Shown: positions 26,796 to 37,849 of the stretch, in pieces
Layout of the letters: each line of letters opens with the position of its first letter
How positions within the stretch are numbered: the first letter of the stretch is position 1
Origin: UBA2588 sp002339805
GTDB lineage: Bacteria > Chloroflexota > Dehalococcoidia > Lucifugimonadales > UBA3495
NCBI GenBank assembly: GCA_045562555.1
Contig: JBJKVO010000011.1
Span: 1 to 64,000 of the forward strand
Reading direction: 5' to 3'
Length of the DNA: 64,000 nt
Position numbers and translations under genes: made by a program
The notes under the pieces: generated by a model
The model's database searches: none
What the model was told of the DNA's origin: nothing
What the model saw: the letters and a program-made list of their open reading frames with translations, nothing else

Positions 26796-26940
26796 GATTC
26801 CCTCCTCTCATATGGTGATTGTTCGAATTGTAATGTTTGGAGAATAAACTGACAACTGTGTAATAAAGCTCAGGAATTCCTTGGACAAAGATACCTAGGA
26901 TGATAAAATTGGAATAGATTAGACTAAAGGGGGGAGCATT

Positions 26941-28102
26941 ATGAGTTTTGAAGGTAGGATGAAGTTCGGGGTTTTCATGGCCCCTTTTCACAGAGTAGGA
27001 GAAAATCCTACGTTGGCATTAGAAAGAGATTTAGAAATCATCCAATGGCTAGATTATTTAGGCTATGATGAAGCGTATATTGGAGAGCATCACAGCGCTG
27101 GCTGGGAAACCATCTCTTCACCAGAGGTATTTATTGCCACAGCTGCAGAACGAACGAAAAACATACGTCTGGGGTCAGGTGTGGTAAGCCTCCCTTATCA
27201 TCATCCGTTCATGGTGGCGAATAGATTCACTTTATTAGACCATCTCACTAAAGGGAGAGTTATTCTCGGAGTAGGTCCAGGTGCTTTAGCATCTGATGCT
27301 TACATGTTGGGTATAGATCCTACTCGCCAAAGAGAAATGATGGATGAATCTTTAGGTATCATTAAGAGATTAATGACCGAGACAGAACCGATTACGTACA
27401 AGAGTGATTGGTTTGAATTAAACGAAGCAATATTACAAATGAGACCGTATCAGCAGCCGCACGTGCCGATGGCTGTAGCGTCCGTTCAGTCTCCTGCTGG
27501 TGTCACAGTAGCTGGTAAGTACGGAGCATCTGTTATCTCATTGAGCGTTCCGAGAGGAATGATTAGAGAGACCAACTTAGAAGAATTGTGGTCTATTTGC
27601 GAAACAACTGCTGCGGAGCATGGCCAGACTGTTCGAAGGGAAGACTGGGCTCTATCTGTTGGAGTGCACTTATCGGAAACTCGAGAACAAGCTAAAGAAG
27701 ACATTAGAGTTGGCGGTGCGAGAGTTACTAAAGAATACTTTGATCAAACTTTAGGAAATGCTGCCCCAGATGTACCAGATGATCAAATAGTTGATTACAT
27801 GGTAGAGAATAACCAATGGATTGTTGGTACCCCCTGATGATTGTATAGAAGCGATCGAACGATTACAGAAAATAAGCGGAGGATTCGGTAAATTTATGAT
27901 CAGGGTGGAGGATTGGTGCCCTAGAGAGAAAATCCTACATAGCTATGAATTACTCGCTAGATACGTAATGCCTCATTTCCAGAACACATTAATAGGTATT
28001 GATGCTTCTAATAAATGGGCTGCTTCAGTCAAAGATAAATTGCAAGTAAATAGGAGAGCAGGACTACAGACAGCCAGTGATGCATTCTATAAAGATAAAT
28101 AA
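26941..28102 (+). pseudogene. Luciferase-like (LLM) flavin monooxygenase with one frameshift
   Basis: The first 298 residues (26941-27837) carry a typical LLM barrel, with EEHH-like GEHHSAGW, a conserved RLGSGVVSLPYHHP stretch and GRVILGVGPGAL. Translation stops at TGA 27835-27837, just after a five-C run (27830-27834). Removing one base restores the frame, and reading continues ...VGTPDDCIEAIERLQ through 28102, giving about 386 aa, a normal length. Either the gene is recently inactivated or the extra base is a sequencing/assembly error. A strong SD (GGGGGG) and intact upstream sequence favour an otherwise functional gene. LLM enzymes use FMN or F420 to oxidise diverse organics and are abundant in SAR202. 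Confidence 0.8.
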
Positions 28103-28147
28103 AATCTAATTAATGGAGGCCACTGAGTTTTCTTAGTGGCAGAGAGT

Positions 28148-29563
28148 ATGAGAAAAACCAAAATCATTGTAACCATAGGTCCATCTACAGATTCGCCTGA
28201 GGTTATAGATCAACTGGTTGAAAGCGGGATGGATTGTGCCAGATTGAATTTCTCTCATGGAACTTTCGAGAGTCACGCCAAAATTATTAAAGCTGTCCGT
28301 GAAGCCTCCCAAAAACATAACAGGCCAGTTGCAGTATTACAGGACTTAGGTGGGATTAAAATGAGACTTGGTACTATCCAAGGCCAAGTCCAGTTGAACC
28401 ATGGTGATAAAGTATCAGTGATTCCTGGAGATGTGTCAGATGATCCTATGGTAATCCCATTCCCTCAACCAGAAATCCTTAAAAATCTAACCAAAGATAA
28501 TTTGATATACATATCGGATGGCACTATTTGTCTGGAGATTCTATCGAATGACAATGGAGTAGTTAATTGTAGAGTAAGAAACGGGGGAATGATTTCATCC
28601 TATAAAGGATTAAATCTTCCTGGAGCTAAGATCGATTTACCAGTGCTTACCGAAGCCGATAAAGAGGCAATAAAATTCGGTGTTGAGCAAGGGGTAGATT
28701 GGGTAGCTGTTTCATTCGTTAGGTCCTTAGAAGATGTCAGATATGCCAGGGCATATATGGACGAAGTAGGATCTAATGCACCCATGATGGCTAAATTAGA
28801 AAGATCTGAGGCTGTTGAAAATGTAAGTGAGATACTGTCGGAAGTAGATGGAGTAATGGTTGCTAGGGGAGATTTGGGTGTTGAGATAGACATGGTGGAT
28901 GTCCCTGTTATTCAGAAGAATATTGTCGCTAGCGCAAAGCAGGCTGCTAAGGTTTCTGTTATCGCTACCCAAATGCTTCGCTCGATGGTTGTGTCTCCTA
29001 CGCCGACTCAGTGCGGAAGTATCTGACATCAGCAATGCTGTTTTGGATGGTTGCGATGCTATTTTGCTGTCTGATGAGACTGCTGTAGGGCAGTTCCCTG
29101 TTGAAGCTTTGACAGTGTGGCTGCTAGAACGATATCAAAAGCTGAGGCAATTTATCCTTATTATCAAGATTTGAGCGAGGATGATCAGGACTCAGGCTAT
29201 AGCTTCAGGGGCTGCTCGATTGGTCAGAAGTCTTGGGAGCTAAACCTGTGGTGGTAACTAATTCTGGAGCTTCGGCCAGAGCAAGTGTCTAGATTCAGAC
29301 CAGATAGTGAGATAGCGGTACTGACACATGACAAAGAAATTTTGAATAGATTAGCAATACTCTGGGGATGCACTGCGATAGGTGTTGTTCCTGTGGAACG
29401 CGATTCTAGTAAATTAGTTGGCGGAATTGTAGAGACTCTAATCAATTCTGGTACGATTACAGATCAAGATCTTATTACTATAGTTTACGGATTAATGACC
29501 GGAATTACCGGAACGACCAATGCAATACAAGTATTGGATATGAAGGAATATTTATCTAATTAA
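28148..29563 (+). pseudogene. pyk: Pyruvate kinase, broken by several indels
   Basis: The N-terminal two thirds read cleanly: RKTKIIVTIGPSTDSPEVI, RLNFSHG, the B-domain, catalytic Lys in AKLERSEAVEN and metal-binding VARGDLGVE. From 29009 to about 29284 the frame changes five times: +1 at 29009-29012, -1 near 29117, +1 near 29189, +1 in GGG 29235-29237, +1 near 29284. The C-terminal domain then reads well to 29563. Conserved residues in the damaged stretch are also changed (QMLRSM instead of QMLESM, LSDETAVG instead of LSGETAVG), and upstream the DxxGPKIR motif reads DLGGIKMR. Start ATG 28148 fits the family; a GTG lies at 28136. Pseudogene or locally poor sequence cannot be separated here. 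Confidence 0.8.
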
Positions 29564-29589
29564 TAGAGTCCGAGGTGAAGTATTGAATT

Positions 29590-30800
29590 ATGACTCGAGT
29601 TTTATTATTAGGGATGTTAATCTCTGTACTTGTATTGGTAGGTTGTGACCAACAAACAGAAGTCGCACAAGAACAAACAAAAACAGAATTCACAACTCAA
29701 ATCACTGTGATTCCAGATACTCCTGTGCCTACTATTAAGCCTACCAAAATAGAGACACCCAAAATTAAGAAGAAAGAATCTCTGTTACCCAAGCCGTCAC
29801 AAGGAAAGAGCGATAAAAACCGTCCTACTCCTCCATTAATGGCGAAGCAAATCGATCGAATGAAGACAGAAGCTTCCAAATATTCACTGGTTGGCACGAT
29901 CCAATTTGAACTAGATAACCCAGAAATTGTGACGATTGAACAAATGGATTCGGGAAGTATAGTTGGGCCCAGTGTAATCCAACTATTAAATGGTCAATAC
30001 CGCATGTACTTGCAGAGTAGGCCTAAAGGATATCCTAGATTGGTAGATGGAGTTGACATAACTCATATCGTTAGCTTGATTTCAGATGACGCCATCACTT
30101 GGGAAATAGAACCTGGTGTTCGTATTGTGCATGGGGGAGTCGACGATTTAGATTACCAGGCGGGAGAACCAGAAGCATTTATTGGAAAGAAGATAATTAT
30201 TATATGGCTTACACTGGTAGATATTTAGGTGTTGATGAAGGGAGTGGGAAAGACCAATTGATGCATCGAATACTATTTGCTACGTCAGACGATGGATTAG
30301 AATGGACAAAAATAGGAACTCATTTTGCAGGCGAATTGAGAAACGATTTCGCTTCTAGTGCTGATGTTACTTTAATTGATGATGAATACGTAATTTACTA
30401 CAGTGGCGGAAGGGCTATCGCTAGTACTACATCTGCGGATGGCCTAAATTGGGAAAAAGGTTCTGTCCTTTTTGATTTTGGCCATGATTCAACTGTAGTG
30501 GAATACGAAGACAATTATTATATGTTTGTGAAAGTTCCAAAGGAATTCTATTATGAGAAGAATCCTGAACTAGAGAAAGATATATTGGGTATGGTTATGT
30601 CCGAAGATGGAGTTAACTGGTCTAAGGAGTTTTATCAGGTTGTTGTGAATGACGAGCATGGCGATGAAATTCCGGTTTTTGAACTACAAGATCCGGGTTC
30701 AGTAACATTGCCGGATGGTTCTTTCAGAGTGTATTTGAATAGTAACAAAGGTGCGTCAATATATTCTATTAAACCGACTGAAGCCCTGCCTCGCCCATAA
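29590..30800 (+). pseudogene. Secreted lipoprotein with beta-propeller-like domain, one frameshift
   Basis: Signal peptide MTRVLLLGMLISVLVLVGC with lipobox Cys19, a Thr/Pro/Lys linker to about residue 80, then repeated strands with Ser-Asp-Asp-Gly-x-x-Trp motifs (SDDAITWEI, TSDDGLEWTKI, TSADGLNWEKG, SEDGVNWSKE). These motifs resemble blades of five-bladed propellers of the glycosidase/sialidase type. The frame shifts by -1 near 30178-30182 in a TTTATT tract; adding one T joins ...GEPEAF to YWKEDNYYMAYTG. Intact length would be about 403 aa. Substrate and activity unknown; carbohydrate binding or hydrolysis is inference. Confidence 0.7.
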
Positions 30801-30857
30801 GTTGGTGTTGTGCAACACAAATGAGATCCAGAGGAAAGGTTATTGCTTGAGTGAATC

Positions 30858-32312
30858 CTACTGAATTACAGGTAAAGTTTTAGGAAGATTTGTGGCACCA
30901 GAAAGATGGGCATCTACGCACCGGGCAACTTCCCTTCCTTCTGAGATGGCCCAAACAACTAATGATTGTCCTCTAACCATATCACCACCCGCAAACACAT
31001 TGGGTACGCTGGTCATTTTGTTGGAATCTACTTTTACATTACCTCGGTCATCCAGTTCCACTCCTAATTGGTCCAAGAGCCCATTGTGTTCTGGATGTAC
31101 AAAGCCCATCGCTAACAATACTAATTCAGCATCTGTGTCGAACGTACTGTTAGGTACTTCAGTCATGTTATATCTACCGTTTTCGTCTTGCTTCCATTCC
31201 ACTCTAACTGCTTGTAGTTTTTCTAATTTTTCATCACCTACAAATTGCTTAGTGAGAATATTGTAATCTCGGATTCCCCCTTCATCGTGAGCAGGGGATG
31301 ATCTCAATACACGTGGCCATTCAGGCCAGGGATTCCCGTCTGGTCGCTCTTCAGGTGGTTCTGGCAATAGCTCGAACTGGTGAATGACTTCCGCGCCTTG
31401 TCTGATAGCAGTACCTAGGCAGTCTGCACCTGTATCCCCTCCACCTAAAATAATCACTCGTTTGCCTTCCGCATTTATCAATTCTTCGGGAGGGACGGAT
31501 TGCCCTGATAATATTCTATTTTGCTGGGTAAGGTATTCCATAGCGTAGTGGACGCCATCCAAATTTCTTCCGTCGACTGGAAGATCTCTGGGTTGCGTAG
31601 ATCCCCCTGTGAGACATATAGCGTCAAAATCGTTTATTAGATTTTGTACATCGTAATCTACTCCAACGTTTGTGTTGGTTACGAAATTGATCCCTTCTTT
31701 TTCCATTAGATCTATTTTTCGCTCTACGATATGCTTTTCAAGTTTGAAATCCGGTATACCTAACATCAAGAGTCCGCCAATTTTTTCTGCTCGTTCATAA
31801 ACAGTTACATAGTGGCCCGCTCGATTTAACTGTTGAGCTGTTGCTAGACCGGATGGTCCTGAGCCAACTACTGCTACTTTTTTACCAGTACGCTCTGTAG
31901 GGGGTTCTGGTTTAATCCATCCATTAGCATAGCCACGCTCGGATATTTCTTTTTCAATGTATTCAATAGTGACTGGATCATTGTTGATGCTTAATACGCA
32001 AGACGCTTCACAAGGAGCTGGGCATATTCTTCCTGTAAATTCAGGGAAATTATTGGTGCTTAGTAGTACTTCAGTCGCTTTCTCCCAATTACCTAAATAC
32101 ACTTGATGATTGAATTCAGGGATTACGTTCCCTAATGGACACCCAGTATGGCAAAACGGTACTGCGCAGTCCATGCATCTGCCAGACTGCTCTTGTATCG
32201 CTTGTTCTGTCCAAGTTTCGTAAAATTCATCGTAATCATGAATGCGTGATCTTGGATCCCTCCTACCCGGAGGCTCTCTATTAAATTCAATAAATCCTGA
32301 AGGTTTTCCCAT
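30858..32312 (-). CDS. gltD: Glutamate synthase small subunit
   Basis: 484 aa, the standard length. N-terminal cysteines in CMDCAVPFCHTGCPLGN and CPAPCEASC bind Fe-S clusters. An FAD-binding motif GSGPSGLATAQQL and an NADPH-binding GGGDTGADCLG follow. It feeds electrons from NADPH to the large subunit. Its SD (AGAGGA) lies in the last codons of gltB and its ATG starts 2 bp after the gltB stop, so the pair is coupled. Confidence 0.95.
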   Translation of the reverse strand: MGKPSGFIEFNREPPGRRDPRSRIHDYDEFYETWTEQAIQEQSGRCMDCAVPFCHTGCPLGNVIPEFNHQVYLGNWEKATEVLLSTNNFPEFTGRICPAPCEASCVLSINNDPVTIEYIEKEISERGYANGWIKPEPPTERTGKKVAVVGSGPSGLATAQQLNRAGHYVTVYERAEKIGGLLMLGIPDFKLEKHIVERKIDLMEKEGINFVTNTNVGVDYDVQNLINDFDAICLTGGSTQPRDLPVDGRNLDGVHYAMEYLTQQNRILSGQSVPPEELINAEGKRVIILGGGDTGADCLGTAIRQGAEVIHQFELLPEPPEERPDGNPWPEWPRVLRSSPAHDEGGIRDYNILTKQFVGDEKLEKLQAVRVEWKQDENGRYNMTEVPNSTFDTDAELVLLAMGFVHPEHNGLLDQLGVELDDRGNVKVDSNKMTSVPNVFAGGDMVRGQSLVVWAISEGREVARCVDAHLSGATNLPKTLPVIQ

Positions 32313-32314
32313 GT

Positions 32315-35300
32315 TTATCCTCTGGTAGCCTCTTTGGCTCTCTCTTCTAATACTCTTTTATAGTCTCTAGGCATAACTTTTTTGAAATTTGATATCTCGT
32401 TCTTCCAGTTGTCCAGTAAATATGTTGCTTTTGTACTTCCGGTTTCTAATTTATGGTTAGATATGAGCTCTTTTAGATTGTCTATATCTGATGCATCGCT
32501 TAATTCTTCCAGATCAGCAAGGCCTGTGTTGAATCTTGTGTGGAATGTGTCGTCTTTATCGTAAACATAAGCTATACCTCCACTCATACCTGCAGCGAAG
32601 TTTCGTCCGGTCTCCCCGAGCACAACTACTATCCCGCCAGTCATGTACTCGCAACAATGGTCTCCTACCCCTTCAATGACCGCTTTACCACCGCTATTTC
32701 GGACTGCGAAGCGTTCGCCTCCCTTGCCGTAAATGTACGCTTCTCCTCCTGTTGCTCCGTATAGTGCAACATTTCCAATTATGATGTTGTCTTCTGGCTT
32801 AAATGTAGACTTCTCCGGAGGGACTATAGATATTTTGCCGCCTCCCATGCCTTTCCCTAGATAGTCGTTAGTGTCACCTTGTAAATTGATAGTGACTCCT
32901 TTTGATAAGAAAGCTCCGAAACTTTGTCCAGCTGATCCGTTTAGTTTGATATTTATGGTGTCTTCAGGTAATCCGTCATCTCCGTGCTTTTTGGCTATTT
33001 GACCACTCAACATGGCTCCGAAAGTACGGTTGTAATTGAATATATCCAATTCAACACTTTTAGTTTTTTTGCTTTCAATGCTGTCTTTGAAAAACTCTAT
33101 AAGATGTTTGTCCATAGCTTGATCTAGGCCATGATCCTGTTCATCTGTGCAATGGATGTTTACAGTCTTAGCTGCTTTAGGCATATAAAGCAGTTTAGAT
33201 AAATCTATTCCTGCTAATTTAGGATGCATATCTCCTATGTTTTCTTTTTGTTTTAGCATATCCATTCGGCCTACCATGTCAGATACGTTTGCAAATCCAA
33301 TTTCAGCCATAATTTCTCTTAGTTCTTCAGCAACGAAATAGAAATAATTGATTAAGTATTCAGGTTTTCCAGCAAATTGTTTCCTCAATTCAGGGTCTTG
33401 GGTAGCAATACCTACTGAACAGGTGTTTAAATGGCATTTTTTAAGCATTATGCAGCCATTCACGATTAATGCTGCTGTAGCGATACCAAATTCTTCCGCT
33501 CCCAATAATGCAGCGATTGCAACGTCCCTGCCAGTCTTTAGTTGTCCGTCTGTTTGCACTACTATTCTACTTCTTAGATCGTTTGCTACTAGTACTTGTT
33601 GGGTTTCAGCTAGGCCTATTTCCCATGGAGTTCCCACGTGCTTAATAGATGACTCAGGGGATGCACCTGTACCACCGTCATGACCGCTGATTAGGACTAC
33701 GTCTCCATGTCCTTTGGATACTCCTGCAGCAATTGTTCCGACTCCTACCTCAGATACTAATTTAACTTGAACACGTGCGCTAGGATTAGCATTTTTCAAA
33801 TCGTGTATGAGTTGAGCTAAGTCTTCAATTGAATATATGTCATGATGAGGTGGGGGAGATATTAGTTCTACCCCAGGGGTTGTATTTCTGATAGAACCTA
33901 TGTAATCGTCTACTTTGTGGCCAGGTAATTGCCCGCCTTCTCCAGGCTTGGCCCCTTGAGCCATTTTGATTTGTAAATCTGTTGCATTAATCAAATAATT
34001 TGGAGTCACGCCGAATCTTCCGGAAGCAACTTGTTTAATAGCGCTGTTCCGGGAGTCTCCGTTGTCATCAAGTTGATATCGAATAGGATCTTCTCCGCCT
34101 TCTCCTGTATTACTACGCCCCCCTATTCTGTTCATCGCGATAGCTAATGTTTCATGAGCTTCTCTACTGATGGATCCTAGCGAGATTGCTCCTGTTGCGA
34201 ACCGTTTCACAATCTCCGAGGCTGGTTCTACGGATTCTAATGGTATAGAGCTTTTAGATTCTTTGAAGTCTAATAATCCTCTGATAGTAGCTGTGTAATA
34301 TGTTTGATCGTCAGCTAATTTGGAAAATTCTTTATATATTTTCGCACTGTTAGCTTTGGCGGCGAATTGGAGTTTGGATATGCTCTCTGGATTCCATTGG
34401 TGGAATTCGCCATGTCTTCTCCATTGGTATTGACCGCCCATTTCCAAATCTAGATTTGCAGAAACTTCCACGCTCTTGAATGTCGCGTCATGCCGTTCAA
34501 TGCTTTCGGATTCTATAGTTTTAAGACCGACTCCTCCTATGCGCGAAGGGGTGCCTGTGAAATATTCGTCAACAAAAGAGTCATCTAGACCGACAGCTTC
34601 AAATATTTGCGCTCCCCGATAACTTTGAACAGTAGATATTCCCATTTTAGACATCACTTTAAGGACGCCCTTTTCAGAAGCTTTGATGTAGTTGTGCTCA
34701 ACAGTTATGGGGTCATCAGACAAGATATTCTTGATTGATAGTTCTCTTACAGTCGCTATAGCTCCGTAAGGGTTGATTGCCCCTGCTCCGTAACCAATCA
34801 GGAGGCACATATGCATGACTTCTCGTGGTTCAGCAGATTCAATCACTAAACCAACTTTGGTTCTCAAACCAGCTTTAATCAGTTCATGGTGCGTAGCTGA
34901 TGTTGCTAGTAAAGTGGGTACTGGAATACTGTTTTTAGATATTCCACGGTCACTTAATATGATTATAGAAGTCCCTGATTGGACTTGCTTAATAACATTG
35001 TCTCTAAGATTATCGATAGCTGATGTTAAATCTGTTTCAGCTGGGTTATACAGCATGCTAACAGTGGCTGATTCTATGCCTTTACTGTTTAGTTGTTTAA
35101 TTTCTTGCAGTCGATCGTTATCTAGTATAGGTGACTGCAACCACAGCTGATTACAGTGCTCAGGAGTCTCATCGAAAAGGTTTCTTTGGGCTCCAATAAA
35201 ACCAGATATGGATGTTACTAATTCTTCTCTTATTGCATCTAATGGTGGATTAGTAACCTGTGCGAACAGTTGTTTGAAATAATTGTATAAAATCTGATGT

Positions 35301-36835
35301 TCTCTTGATAGAACAGCCAACGGCGCATCGTTACCCATTGATCCAATCGGCTCATATGCTGTGTTGCCCATTGGAGTAAGAAGCATACGGATCTCTTCTT
35401 CTGTGTAGCCGTACACTTTTTGAATATTAAGTAGATTTTCTCCGGTGAGGTCAGACTCAGTGGATGTAATTCCGCCGCTTAGTTCTATAGAGTTATCTTC
35501 TAGCCAGCTGGCATATGGATTCTTATTGGCTAATGTTTCTTTAACCTCATCGTCTCCAATAATTCGGCCTTCTTCTAAATCAACTAGGAACATACGTCCA
35601 GGTTGCAGCCGTCCTTTGGTCTCGATTTCAGAGGGTTCGATTGGTAACACGCCAGTTTCTGAGGACATTACCAATTTCCCTGATTTTGTAACAGTGTATC
35701 TAAATGGACGTAAACCGTTTCTATCTAAGACTGCGCAGATTCGTTTCCCATCTGCAGCTACTATCATAGCTGGTCCATCCCATGGCTCCATCATAGATGC
35801 ATGATACTTATAGAAGTCCTTTTTGTTTTTGGGCATTGCTTCATTTTGTTCCCATGCTTCAGGAATCATCATCATCAGTGAATGGTCAAGTGTTCTGCCT
35901 GTCATTAGAAGTAATTCAAGACCGTTATCGAACGATGCAGTGTCACTTGCACCTTCACTAGTGACGGGAGATATTTTTGTTATATCATCTCCAAGTATCG
36001 CTGAGGAAAACTGGGGTTCTCTCGATTTCATCCAATTGATATTTCCTCTCACGGTGTTAATTTCACCGTTGTGGGCTAAGTATCTATAAGGGTGGGCTAA
36101 TTTCCAGTGTCCCAGGGTGTTCGTGCTAAATCTTGAGTGTACTAAGGCTAATGCACTCGTTGTATTTTCGTTTTTTAGATCAAGATAGAATTGATCTACT
36201 TGCTCGGATAGTAATAGTCCTTTATAAACTAGTGTCATGCTGGACAAACTAGATATATAAAAATAGTCTAGTTGATCTTCTGGAAGCCCCATTGATGCGA
36301 CTTGTGACTCTATTTGTTTTCGAACAACGTAGAGTTTCTGTTCTAAAGTGCTTAGTTCAATTTCGTTCTTGTTAACTAGGAATTGCCAAATAGAAGGCTG
36401 TACCTTTCGTGCATCTGTACCGATGACTTTTGGATTCACTGGTACTTTGCGCCAGTGAATTATAGACATACCTGCATTTTCAACAGCTGTTGTGATTAGT
36501 TTTTTGACATTTTCTGCTAAATCTTTCTTGCTAGGCAGAAAGGCCATTCCAACCCCATATTGTCCTGCCTCAGGAAGGGTGTAATCATCATTTTTAGATT
36601 CTTGAAGGTACAGTTCGTGGGGAACTTGTATTAGAATTCCCGCTCCATCGCCTGTAAGTGGATCACTTCCAGCCGCACCTCTATGGTGTAAATTGCACAG
36701 TACCTGCAGGCCTTCTTTGATAATATCTTGAGACTTTATCCCATTAATATCAGCAACTAAACCTACTCCACATGCATCATGTTCGGTGGATGGTTCATAC
36801 AGACCATTCTCAGCTATATCTTTTAGATAATCCAT
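32315..36835 (-). CDS. gltB: Glutamate synthase large subunit
   Basis: 1506 aa. The N-terminal class II glutaminase domain begins after a 21-residue propeptide: EHDACGVG, with Cys22 as the nucleophile exposed by processing. The central and FMN-binding synthase domains follow (about 480-1200), with the 3Fe-4S cysteines in CIMLKKCHLNTCSVG near 1127-1141. A C-terminal beta-helix (about 1240-1480) has GGKAVIEGVGDHCCEYMTGG. It converts glutamine and 2-oxoglutarate to two glutamates, the main entry of ammonia nitrogen together with glutamine synthetase. First gene of the gltB-gltD operon. Confidence 0.97.
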   Translation of the reverse strand: MDYLKDIAENGLYEPSTEHDACGVGLVADINGIKSQDIIKEGLQVLCNLHHRGAAGSDPLTGDGAGILIQVPHELYLQESKNDDYTLPEAGQYGVGMAFLPSKKDLAENVKKLITTAVENAGMSIIHWRKVPVNPKVIGTDARKVQPSIWQFLVNKNEIELSTLEQKLYVVRKQIESQVASMGLPEDQLDYFYISSLSSMTLVYKGLLLSEQVDQFYLDLKNENTTSALALVHSRFSTNTLGHWKLAHPYRYLAHNGEINTVRGNINWMKSREPQFSSAILGDDITKISPVTSEGASDTASFDNGLELLLMTGRTLDHSLMMMIPEAWEQNEAMPKNKKDFYKYHASMMEPWDGPAMIVAADGKRICAVLDRNGLRPFRYTVTKSGKLVMSSETGVLPIEPSEIETKGRLQPGRMFLVDLEEGRIIGDDEVKETLANKNPYASWLEDNSIELSGGITSTESDLTGENLLNIQKVYGYTEEEIRMLLTPMGNTAYEPIGSMGNDAPLAVLSREHQILYNYFKQLFAQVTNPPLDAIREELVTSISGFIGAQRNLFDETPEHCNQLWLQSPILDNDRLQEIKQLNSKGIESATVSMLYNPAETDLTSAIDNLRDNVIKQVQSGTSIIILSDRGISKNSIPVPTLLATSATHHELIKAGLRTKVGLVIESAEPREVMHMCLLIGYGAGAINPYGAIATVRELSIKNILSDDPITVEHNYIKASEKGVLKVMSKMGISTVQSYRGAQIFEAVGLDDSFVDEYFTGTPSRIGGVGLKTIESESIERHDATFKSVEVSANLDLEMGGQYQWRRHGEFHQWNPESISKLQFAAKANSAKIYKEFSKLADDQTYYTATIRGLLDFKESKSSIPLESVEPASEIVKRFATGAISLGSISREAHETLAIAMNRIGGRSNTGEGGEDPIRYQLDDNGDSRNSAIKQVASGRFGVTPNYLINATDLQIKMAQGAKPGEGGQLPGHKVDDYIGSIRNTTPGVELISPPPHHDIYSIEDLAQLIHDLKNANPSARVQVKLVSEVGVGTIAAGVSKGHGDVVLISGHDGGTGASPESSIKHVGTPWEIGLAETQQVLVANDLRSRIVVQTDGQLKTGRDVAIAALLGAEEFGIATAALIVNGCIMLKKCHLNTCSVGIATQDPELRKQFAGKPEYLINYFYFVAEELREIMAEIGFANVSDMVGRMDMLKQKENIGDMHPKLAGIDLSKLLYMPKAAKTVNIHCTDEQDHGLDQAMDKHLIEFFKDSIESKKTKSVELDIFNYNRTFGAMLSGQIAKKHGDDGLPEDTINIKLNGSAGQSFGAFLSKGVTINLQGDTNDYLGKGMGGGKISIVPPEKSTFKPEDNIIIGNVALYGATGGEAYIYGKGGERFAVRNSGGKAVIEGVGDHCCEYMTGGIVVVLGETGRNFAAGMSGGIAYVYDKDDTFHTRFNTGLADLEELSDASDIDNLKELISNHKLETGSTKATYLLDNWKNEISNFKKVMPRDYKRVLEERAKEATRG

Positions 36836-37017
36836 ATAGAATAATTCCTATTGTCCTAATAATTCCATCTGTACGATTTATCTGGCTATATTATGTCCTC
36901 TTCCAAACGATAGATCGTGCATCTCTTTTATTCTCTCGCAAGGTAAGAATTATACACGTTTCACGGTCGTTTTAGTAGTCCCAGGCCGGATGTGTGGCAT
37001 ATCTGAGAGGTGTTATA

Positions 37018-37374
37018 ATGGTTTTCATGATGGAACCATTTGATTTATCACAAGAAGTCGTTGAGATAGTCACCGACCGATTAGCGGAAAATATCGTCTT
37101 GTTGGACTTACAGGACCAAGCAATTCTGACAGATTATTTCGTGCTACTGACATGTAATTCGTCCCGCCACGTTGAGGCTCTATCTTATGATATCGAAATG
37201 CTGCTGGACCAAAAAGGCTGCAAGCTTTTGCATAGTGAAGGCGTGCCGATTTCTGGGTGGGTTGTCCTAGACTATGGAGCAGTAGTAATCCATTTATTTC
37301 AAGAAGAACAAAGAGATTACTACAATTTAGAAAGTATATGGTCTAGAGGTTCCCAGGTTGTTAGGATTCTCTAA
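37018..37374 (+). CDS. rsfS: Ribosome silencing factor RsfS
   Basis: 118 aa from ATG 37018, preceded by AGAGGTG; a GTG 24 bp upstream is in frame but lacks an SD. Typical family features are VLLDLQDQAILTDYFVLLTCNSSRHVEAL and the C-terminal VVIHLFQEEQRDYYNLESIW. RsfS binds ribosomal protein L14 and blocks subunit joining in starvation. The last 14 bp overlap the 3' end of the convergent ndk gene. Confidence 0.92.
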   Translation: MVFMMEPFDLSQEVVEIVTDRLAENIVLLDLQDQAILTDYFVLLTCNSSRHVEALSYDIEMLLDQKGCKLLHSEGVPISGWVVLDYGAVVIHLFQEEQRDYYNLESIWSRGSQVVRIL

Positions 37375-37813
37375 CCCAAGCATCTGAATTCTTATCATAG
37401 CTGACTAATTCTTCAGGCTTGAAGAATATATTTAGCTCTCTTTCTGCAGTTTCGGGGCCATCTGATCCATGGACTATATTTCTACCTATGTCCACTGCAA
37501 AGTCTCCTCTTATGGTTCCAGGTCCTGAATTTACTGGATTAGTCGCACCCATAGTGGAACGACATATTTCGATACAATTCTCACCTTCGAACGCCATAGC
37601 AACCAATGGTCCTGAGGTAATAAAGTTTACTAATCCGTCATAGAAAGGTTTCCCTTCATGTTCTCCATAATGTTCTTGAGCTGTTTCTGTACTCAATTGT
37701 TGCATTTTCAAACCAATTAGTTTGAGGCCTCGTCCTTCGAATCTAGATATGATTGCACCTACCAAAGATCGCTGAACACCGTCAGGTTTTACTAAAATTA
37801 ATGTTTTTTCCAT
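37361..37813 (-). CDS. ndk: Nucleoside diphosphate kinase
   Basis: 150 aa from ATG 37813; this start gives the family-typical MEKTLILVKPDGVQR, whereas a GTG three codons upstream adds an atypical extension. Phospho-acceptor His lies in NIVHGSDGPETAERE. It transfers the gamma phosphate between nucleotides to balance NTP pools. It lies 36 bp after tsaB on the same strand, so it is probably the last gene of the thiL-tsaE-tsaB unit. Confidence 0.95.
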   Translation of the reverse strand: MEKTLILVKPDGVQRSLVGAIISRFEGRGLKLIGLKMQQLSTETAQEHYGEHEGKPFYDGLVNFITSGPLVAMAFEGENCIEICRSTMGATNPVNSGPGTIRGDFAVDIGRNIVHGSDGPETAERELNIFFKPEELVSYDKNSDAWVRES

Positions 37814-37849
37814 ATTTCTCACTCTTGTTTAAAATGTTTTAGTTACGAT

